From NCBI GenBank assembly GCA_002256345.1, contig NKIY01000011.1, positions 1 through 64,000 on the forward strand: a DNA stretch of 64,000 nucleotides. The letters run 5' to 3'. Shown here in pieces: positions 8,620-16,837 of this stretch. Made by a program: the position numbers and the translations under genes. The DNA is from Bradyrhizobiaceae bacterium PARB1. GTDB taxonomy: Bacteria; Pseudomonadota; Alphaproteobacteria; Rhizobiales; Xanthobacteraceae. The first letter of the stretch is position 1. Every line of letters starts with the position of its first letter. The notes beneath the pieces are model-generated. The model had not been told where the DNA came from and ran no database searches. It saw only the letters and a list, made by a program, of their open reading frames with translations.

Positions 8620-9411
8620 TCAGGAGAGCCAGCGTCGCCGCTGGCGATAGTGTTTGACCGACGCATAGTCGGCACCGTGACCGCCGCCGAGATAGGCGGC
8701 CTGGATGTCCGGATTGGCCTTCATCTCGGCGGCCGTTCCGTTCATCACCACCCTGCCGCTTTCGAGCAGATAGGCGCTGTCCGCGATATCGAGCGCCGCG
8801 GCAGCATTCTGTTCGACGAGGAGGACGGCGACGCCCGCCTCGGCATTAACGCGGCGAATGATTCCAAAAATCTCATCGACCAGAAGCGGCGACAGTCCGA
8901 GGCTGGGCTCATCCAGCATCAGCAGCTTCGGCTCCGTCATCAATGCGCGACCGATGGCGAGCATCTGCTGCTCGCCCCCCGACAGGTAGCCCGCTTTTGC
9001 ATTCGCGCGCTCCTTGAGCCTTGGAAACCATTGGAACGTGCGTTCGATCAGTTCATCGACGCGCTTGCGATCGCGTGTCATCGACGTCGCAGCGATCAGG
9101 TTTTCCCTGGGTGTGAGATGCTCGAACACGCGTCGCCCTTCAAGCACGTGAACGATGCCGCGGCGAACCCGATCCGGCGGCTCGACGTCGAGGATGGGTT
9201 GATCGTCAAAGCAGATCTCGCCATGGCTTACCGTTCCGCGCTCGGGTTTCAGCAGCCCGCTGATGGCTTTCAGGGTCGTACTCTTCCCGGCACCATTGGC
9301 ACCGAGAAGAGCGACGAGGCCGCTGTGAGGCACATCGATCGAGACGCCCTTGATCGCAAGAAACACACGATCAAAGACTACCTCGACATTGTTCAGCGAG
9401 AGCAGTGTCAT
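8620..9411 (-). CDS. livF: LIV-type ABC transporter ATP-binding protein LivF
   Basis: A 263-residue ABC ATPase. Walker A GANGAGKST is at 37-45, the signature LSGGEQQM at about 145, Walker B LLMLDEP at about 166, followed by SLGLSP, which is characteristic of LivF rather than LivG. It energises import with LivG, LivH and LivM on the cytoplasmic face. The ATG is only 2 bases from the stop of the preceding binding-protein gene (9414), so the two are coupled. A C-terminal tail after the ABC fold (GGGHGADYASVKHYRQRRRW) is longer than in E. coli LivF and is common in alphaproteobacterial homologues. Confidence 0.92.
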   Translation of the reverse strand: MTLLSLNNVEVVFDRVFLAIKGVSIDVPHSGLVALLGANGAGKSTTLKAISGLLKPERGTVSHGEICFDDQPILDVEPPDRVRRGIVHVLEGRRVFEHLTPRENLIAATSMTRDRKRVDELIERTFQWFPRLKERANAKAGYLSGGEQQMLAIGRALMTEPKLLMLDEPSLGLSPLLVDEIFGIIRRVNAEAGVAVLLVEQNAAAALDIADSAYLLESGRVVMNGTAAEMKANPDIQAAYLGGGHGADYASVKHYRQRRRWLS

Positions 9412-9413
9412 CG

Positions 9414-10667
9414 CTATTTTCCGGTTGCCTTGTACTGCGCGGACTGTTCCTTGATCAGTTGCCAGACGAGGTCCTGATTGGGGGCCGCCCAGTCACCGAT
9501 GCCGACCCATTTCGCGCCGTCCCAGCGCGCCAGCCTGCCGGCGCCGCCGCCCTGATGATCTTCGGGCGTCACGGTGACCGGCGGAAGGAAGCCGTCAGCG
9601 GTGAACTTGCTGATCGACGTCAGTCCTGCATTCAGCCACTTACCGTCATAAGGGCCATTCGGATTCTTCTCGAACGCCTTCCTGACGCCCTCGACCGCAA
9701 TGGCCGCAGCCATCACGCCGACATTGTAGTAGGACGTCCCGACCTTGTCCTTCGGGCCAGCACCTTTGCCTTTGTCGACGATATTGGCAATGATGTCCTT
9801 GATGACCTTGGCATCGGTGCCCTGCTCCGTCGCGGCCCATTTGAGCACGCCCTTGGCGTCGGCCCGGCCGACGACATCCATATCGGATTCCGACAGCCAC
9901 ACCCAGCTCGCGATGCGGTCCGGCTTGATCCCGTTGCGGATCGCTTCCTTGATCGAGACGGGCTGACCGACGCCGCCGCCACCGATGAACGCCCAATCCG
10001 GCCGGAAGCGGCGCACCTGGGTCCAGACGGCCGACTGCTCGTTTCCGGGCGCGGCATAAGGGAATGACTGCAGTTCGAAGCCATATCGCTTGGACAGCGC
10101 GTCCAGCATCGGCAGGCCCTCACGTCCGAATGGCGTGTCGATATAGACGAAGGCCAGCTTCTTGCCCTTGAGGCCGCCTTCCTGCGTATTCAGGAAATCG
10201 ACGACGCGCGCGATCTGCGACCAGTAGCTGGGCGACATCGGCAAGATGAAGGGAAACACGCCGCCGTCCGCAGCATCGCTGCGCCCCGACACGGTGGTGG
10301 CGAGATTGATATTGTCCTTCATGGCGCGATCGACGAGCGCGCGGCTGACGGGCGTGGACAGCGGATCGATGAGGATGGCTCCCTCGCGTACGAACCGCTC
10401 ATACGCCTCAATGCCGCGCTGGGTCGCGTTGCCGGTGTCGGCGACCAGGACTTCGATCTTGTACCCGTTCACACCGCCCGCTTCATTGATCAGGGAAATG
10501 TAGTCGCGGTAGCCCTGATTGTACTCGTTGGTGACGAAGGTGTAGACGACCGTAAAGTCCTGCGGTGTGCCGAATTTGATGACTTTCTCCTGCGCCAGGG
10601 CCGGACTGGCCGCGGCGATGGCGAGCGCCAGAGCGGGTCCCCTGAGCATTCCGGAAATCAAACGCAT
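9414..10667 (-). CDS. LIV-type ABC transporter substrate-binding protein (distant type)
   Basis: About 417 residues from the preferred ATG at 10667, which has AGGGAGGGAAGCA directly in front; the open frame extends 31 codons upstream without a ribosome site. The signal peptide ends in ALAQEK. The body (FGTPQDFTVVYTF, INEAGGVNGYKIEVLVADTG) is the LivK/Amide-binding fold but clearly different from the three paralogues elsewhere in the window. It lies between livM and livF in the operon, so it is most likely the dedicated binding protein of this importer. Ligand unknown. Confidence 0.9.
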   Translation of the reverse strand: MRLISGMLRGPALALAIAAASPALAQEKVIKFGTPQDFTVVYTFVTNEYNQGYRDYISLINEAGGVNGYKIEVLVADTGNATQRGIEAYERFVREGAILIDPLSTPVSRALVDRAMKDNINLATTVSGRSDAADGGVFPFILPMSPSYWSQIARVVDFLNTQEGGLKGKKLAFVYIDTPFGREGLPMLDALSKRYGFELQSFPYAAPGNEQSAVWTQVRRFRPDWAFIGGGGVGQPVSIKEAIRNGIKPDRIASWVWLSESDMDVVGRADAKGVLKWAATEQGTDAKVIKDIIANIVDKGKGAGPKDKVGTSYYNVGVMAAAIAVEGVRKAFEKNPNGPYDGKWLNAGLTSISKFTADGFLPPVTVTPEDHQGGGAGRLARWDGAKWVGIGDWAAPNQDLVWQLIKEQSAQYKATGK

Positions 10668-10710
10668 TGCTTCCCTCCCTTGTGTTGCAACCGCCGGATC
10701 AAACCGGCCG

Positions 10711-11784
10711 CTATTTGCCCATGTGGCGAAATGGCCAGACGAGAAAGTATTTCCTGACATTGTCGTACATCTTTGCCAGACCGAGCGGCTCGATGAGCAA
10801 GAAGCCCACGATGAGCGCGCCGAAGATCATCAGGGGCGCATGCGACTTGAAGTCGGTGCTGAGATTGTAGCCGGCAGACCGCGTCACGGCGTCCATGAGA
10901 TTGTGGATCATCAACGGCGCCAGCAGAATCAGGCCCGCGCCAAAGAAGCTTCCGAGTACGCTTCCCAGTCCGCCTACGATGACCATCGCGACGAGCTGGA
11001 TCGACACCTCGATGTGGAATTGCTCGGGCGTCACCGTCCGGTAGTAGCAGAATGCAAGAAGCGATCCCGCGATCCCGCCAATGAAGGAACTCGTCCAGAA
11101 CGCGCTGAGCTTGAAGCGGAAGGCGCTGACGCCCAGGATTTCCGCGGCGAAATCCTTTTCGCGGATGGCGGCGAGCGCCCGACCGAAACTCGTTCGGCGG
11201 ACGTTCAGCGAAAAGATCGTGACGACGGCGCAAACGGCGAGCGCCAGATAGTACAGCGCGATGTCGGTGCGAAGCGCCATGCCGAGGATCCTGGGCGCCG
11301 GTGCCGCAATGGCCGCCTGGGTGCCGCCGCTGATCGCGGGCACATGGCCGATGACGAAATCGACGATATATTGCATGGCGAGCGTGGCGACGGCGAGATA
11401 GAGCCCGCGGATACGCAGGGCCGCTGAACCGAACACCGTTCCGATGGCTGCCGCGACGAAGCCGGACAGGATGAGCGCGATCTCGAACGGCAGACCGAGC
11501 CTGACCGCATGAACCGACGTGTAGGCGCCGATGGCCATCACGGCGGCGTAGCCGAGATGGATCTGCCCCGCGCCACCCATCAGCAGATTCAGCCCGAGCG
11601 CTGCGGTCGACCAGATCACCCAGGGAAGCACATAGCTGGACATCTGCAGGCTGTTGAACAGCCATGGCGCTGCCAGCAGGCCGATGGCGACGACGGCGAC
11701 AAGCCCGCGATCGAAGGCATAAGGCCAAAGACGGCGTTCGTCCTGATAGCGGGTATGGCGGATGCCCGCTGCACGGTACAACAT
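10711..11784 (-). CDS. livM: LIV-type ABC transporter permease LivM
   Basis: A 357-residue inner-membrane permease. Hydrophobic segments start at about residue 28 (GLVAVVAIGLLAAPWLF) and repeat through the protein. The family loops GLNLLMGGAGQIHLGYAAVMAIGAY and the EAA-like NVRRTSFGRALAAIREKDFAAEILG are present, which couple the permease to the ATPases. It forms a heterodimer with LivH. Four bases separate it from the livH stop at 11789. N-terminal residues 1-25 are charged and may be shorter in reality. Confidence 0.92.
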   Translation of the reverse strand: MLYRAAGIRHTRYQDERRLWPYAFDRGLVAVVAIGLLAAPWLFNSLQMSSYVLPWVIWSTAALGLNLLMGGAGQIHLGYAAVMAIGAYTSVHAVRLGLPFEIALILSGFVAAAIGTVFGSAALRIRGLYLAVATLAMQYIVDFVIGHVPAISGGTQAAIAAPAPRILGMALRTDIALYYLALAVCAVVTIFSLNVRRTSFGRALAAIREKDFAAEILGVSAFRFKLSAFWTSSFIGGIAGSLLAFCYYRTVTPEQFHIEVSIQLVAMVIVGGLGSVLGSFFGAGLILLAPLMIHNLMDAVTRSAGYNLSTDFKSHAPLMIFGALIVGFLLIEPLGLAKMYDNVRKYFLVWPFRHMGK

Positions 11785-11788
11785 GGCG

Positions 11789-12676
11789 CTACACTCGCTG
11801 AATGTGTTCGCGGCCGAACAGGCCTTCGGGCTTGAGCAACAGCGTGATGACGATGATCACCGAGGCGACGACGTCCCGGGTGCCGCCGCCGACCAGCGGA
11901 TCGAGGAAACCGGAGGCCAGTCCCTCACAAACGCCGACGATGATGCTCGCCACGATGATGCCGACGATGGAATCGAGCCCGCCGAGGATCGCGATCGCAA
12001 GCGCCTTCACCAGCAGAAGCGACAGCGTCCAGTCGACGCCCTGACTGCCTCCCCACAGCACGCCGGCGGCAGTTGCGCTGATGGCGGCAAGGCCCCAGGC
12101 GAAGCCGATGGCGCGCTCGACGCGAATACCCACCGACCACGACGCCACCTGGTCGTCGGACACCGCGCGAAGCATGATGCCCATGCGCGAGTAGAACAGC
12201 AGCAGGGTGGCAACGATCAGGGCCAGAGCGATGCCGCCGCTGACGAGATAGACACGGCTGATCAGCATGTCGCCGAGAAAGATCGGATCGGCGGAAATCC
12301 CGAGATCGAGCCGTTTCGCTGCCGAGCCCAGCGTGCCGGGAACGAGGCCCCGCAGCATGATTTCGATGCCGAGGGTCAGCATGATGATCATGATCATCGG
12401 CTGGCCGGTCAGACGACGCAGCGCCACACGCTCGATGACCAGACCGACGAGGAACATCGCGCCGATCGCCAGAACGATCGCGACGGCCAGCGGAAACCCC
12501 AGCAGGCCGGCGCCAAGCCAGGTCAGGTATCCGCCGCACATGGCGAGCGCGCCCTGCGCCAGGTTTGCAATGCCGGACGTCCGGTAGATCAGGACGATCC
12601 CGAGCGCCACAAGGCCATACATCAAACCGACCAGAGCGCCGTTGATGGCGAGTTCGCCGAATAGACTCAGGTCCAT
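11789..12676 (-). CDS. livH: LIV-type ABC transporter permease LivH
   Basis: A 295-residue permease with about eight hydrophobic segments. The start INGALVGLMYGLVALGIVLI, the loop GIANLAQGALAMCGGYL and the EAA-type loop MGIMLRAVSDDQVASWSVGI are classic LivH marks. GGAGGGATC precedes the ATG and lies inside the 3' end of the ligase gene; the two reading frames overlap by 10 bases, indicating translational coupling. Together with LivM, LivG, LivF and a binding protein it completes one importer. Confidence 0.92.
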   Translation of the reverse strand: MDLSLFGELAINGALVGLMYGLVALGIVLIYRTSGIANLAQGALAMCGGYLTWLGAGLLGFPLAVAIVLAIGAMFLVGLVIERVALRRLTGQPMIMIIMLTLGIEIMLRGLVPGTLGSAAKRLDLGISADPIFLGDMLISRVYLVSGGIALALIVATLLLFYSRMGIMLRAVSDDQVASWSVGIRVERAIGFAWGLAAISATAAGVLWGGSQGVDWTLSLLLVKALAIAILGGLDSIVGIIVASIIVGVCEGLASGFLDPLVGGGTRDVVASVIIVITLLLKPEGLFGREHIQRV

Positions 12677-14619
12677 GATCCCTCCACGTCCAGCACTTTC
12701 AGGTCGCGGCGGATCATGCCCTGTGCGCCGTTCTCGTAAACGATGGGTGCCTCGAAGACGACGTCGGACTGTCGGTCATAGATCGCGCCGATCAGGGCGG
12801 CGTAGCGTTCCTCGATGACCCGTCGCCGCAACTTGCGCGTCCGGGTGATCTCGCCGTCGTCGGCGTCAAAGTCCTTGTGCAGGTTGACAAAGCGGCGGAT
12901 CGCAAGCGCGCCGGACAGCTGCCTGTTGATCTCGCCCAGCGTCTTGCCGATCAGGCCATGCACGGCAGGCTTCTGCGACAGGTCGGCATAGGATGTGTAG
13001 GAAATCCCCTTCCGCTCGGCCCAATGGCCGACCGCTTCGAGATCGATACAGACGATGGCGCCGAGGAACGGCAGACCCGCCCCGGTAATGGCGACATTAC
13101 GGACATAGGGGCTGAACTTGATCCGGTTCTCGATGTAATTCGGCAGATACTGATCGCCGGATGCCGTGCGGACCACTTCACTGACGCGACCGAGCACCCG
13201 CAACTGGCCGTCAGCGCCGATTTCTCCGGCGTCGCCGGTATGCAGCCAGCCATCGACGAAGGTCTTCGCGGTCCCCTCGTCGTCGCCGAGATAGCCATCG
13301 ATGACTGATCCCGACCGCACCAGCACCTCGCCATCATCGCTGATCTTCAATTCGACGCCCGGCAAAGCCCGCCCGACGGTGTCCAGCCTCACCTCGCCAT
13401 CCGGCTGCGCGGCGGTGATGGCGCAGGTCTCGGTCTGGCCGTAGAACTGCTTCAGATTGACGCCGAGGGCGCGGAAGAAAAGAAACGTATCTTCGCCAAG
13501 CGCCTCGCCGCCCGTATAGGCGCGCGTTGCCCGCGACAGACCGATGAAGTCCTTGATCGGACCGAACATCAGGATTTCACCGCAACCGAGCAGCAGCCGA
13601 TCCGCGAGGCCCGGCAGTTTCCCTTGCAGACGGCGACGCTCGATCTCGACGGCGCGCGGCATGAAGAAATCGAACAGCCGCCGCTTGAACGGCGTGGAAT
13701 CCGCCATGCCGACCTGTATCCGCGTCAGCATGTTGTCCCATGCACGAGGCGCCGCAAGATAGACCGTCGGCGCAACCGCACGGAGATCCTGCAGGACCGT
13801 CTCCTGCCGCTCCGGTATGTTGATCGTGCCCTGCAGGAAAACAGTCGCCGACAGCGTGAAGACGAAATCGCCGATCCATGCCAACGGCAGGTAGCCGAAG
13901 CACTCTCCGTTCCTTGCGAAGAAGCCACCTGCCGACGCGTTACGAACTGCCGCCGAAATATGGCGCTGGCGAACCACCACCCCTTTCGGCTGCCCGGTAG
14001 TTCCGGACGAATGGAGGAGCACGGCAATGTCGTCAGGACCGGCACGGCCCAGCAGCTCGGTGCCCAGCCCCATCCTGTTTTCGAGACGCCTGCGTCCGTC
14101 CTTCACCAGGGCTTCGAACGCGATCAGTCCGCTCTCGCGATAGGCCGTCAAGCCCCGCGGATCGTCATAGACGATATAGGCGGGACGACCGATGCGCGCG
14201 CGGAGCTTCAGCAGCTTGTCAACCTGCTCCTGATCCTCGGCGAAAGCGATCGTCGGCTCACCATGCCGCGTGTACAGAAACAATTCGTCCGGAGGAACGT
14301 CGGCATAGACCGGCGCAGGCGCCGCGCCCAGCGCATTGATCGCGAGCATGGCGACGTAGAGATTGGCGCGGTTGTCACCGATGACCGTGACTGTGCCGCC
14401 GCACGACAATCCCAATCCGTCGAGCCCTGCCGCAATGGCGAGCGTTTCATCGAGGACCTGCGCCCAGTCACGCTCGCGCCAGATGCCGAACTCGCGTTCG
14501 CGTATGGCGATCTTTTCGGGAACGCAGCGCGCATTGTCGGCCAGCGCTGCCACCAGCGTCTCCGGCCATGCATCGGTCCTGCCGTCAGGCTCCCGGGGCG
14601 CTTCGACCACATTGATCAT
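12667..14619 (-). CDS. Long-chain-type acyl-CoA synthetase (AMP-forming)
   Basis: About 650 residues from ATG 14619, which overlaps the livG stop as ATGA. The frame stays open far upstream inside livG, but that part is an antisense-free shadow and not protein-like. The adenylate-forming marks are the P-loop LLHSSGTTGQPKG, the YGQTE motif (LKQFYGQTETCAIT), the GWLHTGD motif and RVSEVVRTASGDQYLP. The pattern TRTRKLRRRVIEERY near the end and the overall length place it with long-chain or bile-acid-type ligases found in LIV operons. It converts a carboxylic acid to its CoA thioester with ATP; its position between livG and livH suggests it activates the imported acid. Confidence 0.9.
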   Translation of the reverse strand: MINVVEAPREPDGRTDAWPETLVAALADNARCVPEKIAIREREFGIWRERDWAQVLDETLAIAAGLDGLGLSCGGTVTVIGDNRANLYVAMLAINALGAAPAPVYADVPPDELFLYTRHGEPTIAFAEDQEQVDKLLKLRARIGRPAYIVYDDPRGLTAYRESGLIAFEALVKDGRRRLENRMGLGTELLGRAGPDDIAVLLHSSGTTGQPKGVVVRQRHISAAVRNASAGGFFARNGECFGYLPLAWIGDFVFTLSATVFLQGTINIPERQETVLQDLRAVAPTVYLAAPRAWDNMLTRIQVGMADSTPFKRRLFDFFMPRAVEIERRRLQGKLPGLADRLLLGCGEILMFGPIKDFIGLSRATRAYTGGEALGEDTFLFFRALGVNLKQFYGQTETCAITAAQPDGEVRLDTVGRALPGVELKISDDGEVLVRSGSVIDGYLGDDEGTAKTFVDGWLHTGDAGEIGADGQLRVLGRVSEVVRTASGDQYLPNYIENRIKFSPYVRNVAITGAGLPFLGAIVCIDLEAVGHWAERKGISYTSYADLSQKPAVHGLIGKTLGEINRQLSGALAIRRFVNLHKDFDADDGEITRTRKLRRRVIEERYAALIGAIYDRQSDVVFEAPIVYENGAQGMIRRDLKVLDVEGSWT

Positions 14620-15449
14620 TGCAATGCTCTTTCGGCAGCCTTCTTGCCGAGATAGGCCTCGACGACGGCAGGCTCCGCCATGGCGTCGCGCGGCGTGCCG
14701 TGAGCGATGGTTTCGCCGTAACTGAGCACCAGAACGCGATCGCAAATAGCGGCCACCACATCCATGTGATGCTCGATCACCAGAATGCTGACACCCCGCT
14801 CCTCGCGCGCATCGAGCACGAACCGCGCGATATATTCCTTCTCCTCCTGGTTCATGCCCGCCATGGGCTCGTCGAGGATCAGAAGCTGAGGCTCGCTTGC
14901 AAGCGCGCGGGCCAGTTCGATCCGCTTCTGCATGCCGAGCGAGACAGTCTCGACCGGCTCGTGCCGAACGTCCTGCAGCTGCATGAAGTCGATGATCTCT
15001 TCGACCACCTGACGATGGCGGGTCTCTTCGCGATCCGCCCATCCCCAGTAAAATAGCGCGGGAAGCACACCGGGATTCATATGAGTGTGCCGACCAACCA
15101 TAATATTGTCGAGCACGCTCATTCCCTTGAAGAGCGCCAGATTCTGGAATGTGCGGGCAACGCCGCAACGGGTGATCTGATGCGGCGCCATGCCGGTGAT
15201 GTCGCGCCCGAACAGCTTCACGGAGCCTTCATTCGGCGGATAGAAGCCGGTCACGACATTCACGGTCGTCGTCTTGCCGCTTCCATTCGGGCCGATGAGG
15301 CCGAAAATCTCGCCACGTCTCACGTCGAATGTGACGCCCTTGAGTGCGCGCAAGCCGCCGAACCGGCGCTCGAGGCCGACGCACTGCAACGCAACATCGT
15401 CACTCGACCGACCATCAGCGCCACGCGCATCGCCATTGAGAATGGCCAT
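14616..15449 (-). CDS. livG: LIV-type ABC transporter ATP-binding protein LivG
   Basis: A 277-residue ABC ATPase. Walker A GPNGSGKTT is at 53-61; the signature is the LivG-typical variant SLGMQKR instead of LSGGQ; Walker B is LLILDEP followed by MAGMN. First gene of the eight-gene minus-strand operon that runs to 6357. GGGAGATCTTC precedes the ATG. Sixty bases upstream of the start is the palindrome at 15509 proposed as a TetR operator, shared with the divergent PaaK-like gene. Confidence 0.93.
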   Translation of the reverse strand: MAILNGDARGADGRSSDDVALQCVGLERRFGGLRALKGVTFDVRRGEIFGLIGPNGSGKTTTVNVVTGFYPPNEGSVKLFGRDITGMAPHQITRCGVARTFQNLALFKGMSVLDNIMVGRHTHMNPGVLPALFYWGWADREETRHRQVVEEIIDFMQLQDVRHEPVETVSLGMQKRIELARALASEPQLLILDEPMAGMNQEEKEYIARFVLDAREERGVSILVIEHHMDVVAAICDRVLVLSYGETIAHGTPRDAMAEPAVVEAYLGKKAAERALQ

Positions 15450-15508
15450 GAAGATCTCCCCCCTCGCGCCGCCTTCTTTGCTCCGGCAGCTTGCAAGATG
15501 CTACATAG

Positions 15509-15521
15509 TGAATATCATTCA
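15509..15521. promoter_or_regulatory. Proposed TetR operator 1 (TGAAT-ATC-ATTCA)
   Basis: A 13-bp palindrome TGAATATCATTCA in the 137-base divergent region between livG (start 15449) and the PaaK-like gene (start 15587). The same core is found at 21132, 22053 and 24701, and the 18 bases TGAATATCATTCATCTTG are identical here and at 21132. A second 8-bp inverted repeat (GCAAGATG at 15493-15500, CATCTTGC at 15520-15527) flanks the left side of this copy only. Confidence 0.72.
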
Positions 15522-15586
15522 TCTTGCGATGTCAATCGAACTGACGGAGATCGTCACGTTCGAATCCACCGGGCAAGGAAGTTGCG

Positions 15587-16807
15587 ATGCCGTATGATGA
15601 CCGAGAGCGTGCGCCCCGTTGCGATCGCGAGCGATTGCTTTTCAAGACGTTGCGGGACTGCGTGTCCGACGCAAAAGCACGATGCCCCGGCTGGGCGACG
15701 CGGCTGAACGAGGTCGATCCCTCTGAACTTCATTCGCGCGACATTTTGTCAGCGGTGCCGATCACGCGGAAGTCGCATCTGATCGCGGATCAGGATGCGT
15801 CACCACCCTTCGCGGGTCTTGCGCGCGCCGGGGCCGGCAGCTTCCCCCGTCTCTTCATGTCACCCGGGCCGATCTGCGAGCCGCAATTATCCGCAGCCGA
15901 TCCATGGGGAGCGGCGCGCGCGCTTTATGCAGCCGGTCTGCGCTCCGGCGACACACTGCTCAATACATTCAGCTATCATCTGACGCCCGGCGGCTTCATG
16001 TTCGATTCCGGCGCCCGGGAGAACGGATGCGCCGTGATTCCTGCCGGGCCCGGCAACACGGAGCAGCAAGTGCAGGCCATCGCACGATATCGTCCGACGG
16101 CTTACGGCGGCACGGCTGACTTCCTCAATCTGCTGCTCCAATCATTCTCACAAATCAATGGCGCCGAATTCCCGATCAAGCGCGCAATCCTGTCGGGAGC
16201 CGCAGTGCCTCAGAACCTGCGGGCACGCTTCAATGAAGCCGGCATCGCCGTCTATGAACTCTACGGCACGGCCGAACTGGGTGTCGTTGCCTATGAGACC
16301 GACGCCCATGAAGGATTTGTTGTCAACGAGGACCTCATCGTCGAGATTCTCGATCCTGTCAGCGCAAAGCCCGTGATGGACGGCGAGCCAGGCGAAGTGG
16401 TGGTCACCCGCCTTGCGCGGGATTATCCGCTGTTCCGCTTTGCGACCGGTGATCTATCAGCCGTCATCACGGAGCCGAGCCCTTGCGGGCGTACAAATTT
16501 GCGACTTCGCGGCTGGCTCGGACGCGCGGATCAGACCACGAAGATCAAAGGCATGTTTGTTCATCCCGAACAGGTCATCGCCGTGGTCGCGCGTATCCCC
16601 GGTGCCGCAAGGGGGCGGCTGGTCGTCACCCGCCGCGACGATCGCGACAACATGACACTCGAGATCGAGACATCGCAAGGATCGATCGATCTGGAAGCGG
16701 CAACTGCGCTGCTTGCCGCTGTCACGAAGTTGCGCGGCAATGTGGTTGTCGTGGGCGAGGGAAGCGTTCCGCAGAACGGCGCCATTGTGGACCAGCGTCC
16801 CGCGTAA
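15587..16807 (+). CDS. Phenylacetate-CoA ligase (PaaK)-family adenylate-forming protein
   Basis: A 406-residue protein of the PaaK-like AMP-ligase family. It keeps ELYGTAELG (the YGxTE-type adenylate motif), the block PLFRFATGDLSAV and the C-terminal hinge GRADQTTKIKGMFVHPEQV. The usual serine/threonine-rich P-loop is replaced by RLFMSPGPICEP, which lacks the SSGTTG run; similar replacements occur in a PaaK-like subgroup found in catabolic clusters. It presumably activates a carboxylic acid to a CoA ester, with altered phosphate handling. AAGGAAG stands 7 bases before the ATG. It is transcribed alone, divergent from the livG operon, across the proposed operator at 15509. Confidence 0.85.
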   Translation: MPYDDRERAPRCDRERLLFKTLRDCVSDAKARCPGWATRLNEVDPSELHSRDILSAVPITRKSHLIADQDASPPFAGLARAGAGSFPRLFMSPGPICEPQLSAADPWGAARALYAAGLRSGDTLLNTFSYHLTPGGFMFDSGARENGCAVIPAGPGNTEQQVQAIARYRPTAYGGTADFLNLLLQSFSQINGAEFPIKRAILSGAAVPQNLRARFNEAGIAVYELYGTAELGVVAYETDAHEGFVVNEDLIVEILDPVSAKPVMDGEPGEVVVTRLARDYPLFRFATGDLSAVITEPSPCGRTNLRLRGWLGRADQTTKIKGMFVHPEQVIAVVARIPGAARGRLVVTRRDDRDNMTLEIETSQGSIDLEAATALLAAVTKLRGNVVVVGEGSVPQNGAIVDQRPA

Positions 16808-16837
16808 ACGCGGGACATGGGTACCGCCCGCGTTTAC
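16804..16837. terminator. Bidirectional hairpin shared by convergent gene ends
   Basis: Arms GTAAACGCGGG (16804-16814) and CCCGCGTTTAC (16827-16837) are a perfect 11-bp inverted repeat with a 12-base loop. Each arm carries the TAA stop codon of one of the two convergent genes (ligase TAA 16805-16807; carboxyltransferase TAA 16836-16834). No long T tract follows on either side, so its termination strength is uncertain. Confidence 0.65.

Noticed and set aside
12667-15168. A single 833-codon frame covering the ligase and most of livG
   Set aside because: The part above 14619 lies in another frame of livG, is Arg/Ser-rich and not protein-like; ATG 14619 overlaps the livG stop as ATGA.
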